A stretch of 8,340 nt of DNA, from the NCBI GenBank assembly GCA_018816605.1, contig JAHIVS010000311.1:1-8340 (forward strand), given 5' to 3'. The translations under genes and the position numbers were made by a program. The stretch is from Pseudomonadota bacterium. Its GTDB lineage: Bacteria > Desulfobacterota > Desulfobacteria > Desulfobacterales > Desulfobacteraceae. Position 1 is the first letter of the stretch, and the number at the start of each line of letters is the position of its first letter. Shown here piece by piece: positions 7,200 through 8,340 of the stretch. The notes below the pieces were generated by a model that searched no databases, was not told the DNA's origin, and worked only from the letters and a program-made list of their open reading frames with translations.

Positions 7200-8232
7200 A
7201 TAATATTGACAATCCCAGGAAAAAACGATCCAGGGTTAACCGGATTGAACTGTTGGATACAAGTCTTTTCTCCGTTTGCGCAAAGTCGTTCATCCATTTC
7301 AGGAATGTAGTGTAAACATGTTTTTTACCAATATCATTAAATGCATCAAAAAAATCAAGGTTAACTATTTTTTCAGGACTGTATTTAAAAACACAGAAAT
7401 CCCTGAGAACTGTTCTGATAATTGCCATTGCATCAAATACCAGGTCAGGGTCAAGGCTCAGTTTTTGTGAAAGCATCAGTCCTTTCCCGATGGGGGTGTG
7501 GGGTTGCTTTGAAACAATGTCCATCAACTCTTTTATAATCCAGGTTCGTCTTTTCTGAAAATTTATTCCCGTTTCTCCGGTTTTGTCCAGGTTCAGGAGC
7601 ATCAGGGCCTTTTGCAGGTCCGATCCGGCTGTTTGGGCGGCTATATAGGCCCATTGCGGATCCATGGCATGCTGTTCCATAATAAATTGCTGGATCTGCC
7701 GGCAGGACAAAGGCTTAAACCGGATCTGCCTGCACCGTGAAAGAATGGTGGGTAAAAGGGGGGAGAGCCTTGTGGCCGTCAGGATAAAAAAAGTATTTTC
7801 CGGCGGTTCTTCCAGCACCTTGAGCAACGCATTCTGGGCCTGGGCATTCATCAGGTCTGCATCCTGGATCAGCACCATCCGCTTGGCCGCTTCATTGGGT
7901 TTTGAAGATAATACCCCTCCTATTTCCCGTATCTGGGCGATGGAAATTATTTTTTTTTTGTCGGCCGGGGAAATCTGAATGATGTCCGGGTGCATTCCTG
8001 TGCTGATTTTTTTACAGGATACACACGTGTTGCAGGGATTTTGGGTATCTGTCCTGCAATTGCAGGCCTTTGCGAATTCAAAGGCCGCCTCTTGTTTTCC
8101 GGTCCCGGGGTTTCCGGAAAAAAGAAGCGCATTGGGGATAGTGCCTGCCTGGACAATGGTGGTTAATTCAGATATTGTTTGGGAAATGGCGGTTTTTCGA
8201 TCAAAATCCGACACCCTTTGATCAATGGACAT
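7198..8232 (-). CDS. holB: DNA polymerase III delta-prime subunit
   Basis: Clamp-loader subunit (344 residues) that, with delta and tau/gamma, opens and loads the beta clamp during replication. Seen: an AAA+ P-loop GNPGTGK at 40-46; a zinc module with cysteines C57 or C59, C67, C70 and C73; a Walker B-like segment VLIQDADLMN (120-129) running into the hallmark QNALLKVLEEPP (133-144); and the SRC motif at 165-167, which in this family supplies the arginine finger. The C-terminal ~150 residues are diverged, as usual for delta-prime. The P-loop looks complete, though Q47 replaces the usual Ser/Thr; E. coli delta-prime does not bind ATP, so nucleotide binding here is uncertain. The ATG at 8232 is the first possible start, because an in-frame TAG sits two codons upstream: it is the stop of the preceding HU-like gene. 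The nearest good Shine-Dalgarno (AGGAG, 8255-8251) is 18 nt away, so initiation probably depends on coupling. Confidence 0.96.
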   Translation of the reverse strand: MSIDQRVSDFDRKTAISQTISELTTIVQAGTIPNALLFSGNPGTGKQEAAFEFAKACNCRTDTQNPCNTCVSCKKISTGMHPDIIQISPADKKKIISIAQIREIGGVLSSKPNEAAKRMVLIQDADLMNAQAQNALLKVLEEPPENTFFILTATRLSPLLPTILSRCRQIRFKPLSCRQIQQFIMEQHAMDPQWAYIAAQTAGSDLQKALMLLNLDKTGETGINFQKRRTWIIKELMDIVSKQPHTPIGKGLMLSQKLSLDPDLVFDAMAIIRTVLRDFCVFKYSPEKIVNLDFFDAFNDIGKKHVYTTFLKWMNDFAQTEKRLVSNSSIRLTLDRFFLGLSIL

Positions 8233-8235
8233 CGT

Positions 8236-8340
8236 CTAGTAATCTACCCGCTCCTTTAATTCTTTTCCGCATTTGAAAAAGGGGAGACGTTTGGGGGGGA
8301 TTTTCACCTTTTGCCCGGTTTTGGGATTTCTTCCGGTATA
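8236..8340 (-). CDS. HU/IHF-family DNA-binding protein, C-terminal end only
   Basis: Only the last 34 codons and the TAG stop (8238-8236) are in the window; the start lies beyond 8340. The visible part begins [18 protein letters not shown] and continues [16 protein letters not shown]. This is the C-terminal part of the HU/IHF fold: GRNPKTG follows the DNA-contacting beta arm, and FFKxGKEL is the end-of-domain signature. Such proteins are ~90-100 residue dimers that bend DNA in the nucleoid. HU versus IHF subunit cannot be settled from this fragment. The stop is separated from the holB ATG by a single ACG codon in the same frame. Confidence 0.92.
   Translation of the reverse strand, partial: YTGRNPKTGQKVKIPPKRLPFFKCGKELKERVDY
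8251..8255 (-). promoter_or_regulatory. Possible distant Shine-Dalgarno for holB
   Basis: AGGAG on the minus strand, inside the end of the HU-like gene, is the only good purine-rich match ahead of the holB ATG at 8232. The 18-nt spacer is much longer than the usual 5-10. It may place ribosomes for reinitiation, or it may be incidental coding sequence. Confidence 0.3.

Noticed and set aside
7184..7297. Longer N terminus for the RicT-like protein (38 more residues)
   Set aside because: It would overlap holB by 100 nt, and the extra residues do not resemble the family. The ATG at 7183 has a ribosome binding site and starts at the family N terminus.

Overview
The window is a gene-dense bacterial chromosomal segment in which all six genes lie on the minus strand, so transcription runs from right (8340) to left (1). 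I could support no RNA gene, mobile element, CRISPR array or prophage. The gene content is an HU/IHF-type protein, DNA polymerase III delta-prime, a RicT/PSP1 protein, a methionyl-tRNA synthetase with C-terminal tRNA-binding domain, a penicillin-binding transpeptidase and a giant GlmS-like protein. This, with moderate GC and the sequence style, suggests Desulfobacterota, probably a Desulfobacterales-type sulfate reducer. That assignment is an impression from protein sequence and gene order, not the result of a search.

Layout in transcription order: the C-terminal end of an HU/IHF-family DNA-binding protein (8340-8236, its start is outside the window); holB, DNA polymerase III delta-prime (8232-7198); ricT-like PSP1 cysteine-rich protein (7183-6392); metG (6374-4464); a single-pass membrane penicillin-binding transpeptidase starting with TTG (4461-2989); and a protein of at least 981 residues combining a glutamine amidotransferase and two SIS domains (2945-1), which runs off the left edge. 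The gaps are 3, 14, 17, 2 and 43 nucleotides, so the whole set looks like one operon. No internal terminator is evident. There is no stretch of 300 bases without a gene.

The first four genes are housekeeping functions for nucleoid structure, clamp loading, Fe-S linked regulation and tRNA charging. The last two concern the cell envelope: a peptidoglycan transpeptidase, and a relative of glucosamine-6-phosphate synthase, the enzyme that makes the first amino sugar for peptidoglycan and lipopolysaccharide.

The most unusual item is the GlmS-like protein. Its isomerase catalytic residues (K795, E798, H814) keep exactly the spacing of E. coli GlmS, and the glutamine-binding motifs are present. However, the probable nucleophile cysteine is at residue 45 instead of the N terminus, and about 170 residues separate it from the next conserved GlmS motif. 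This implies either a cleaved 44-residue propeptide or a rewired glutaminase domain. The protein also carries a C-terminal extension of unknown function. I found no sign of a wholly new multi-gene system.
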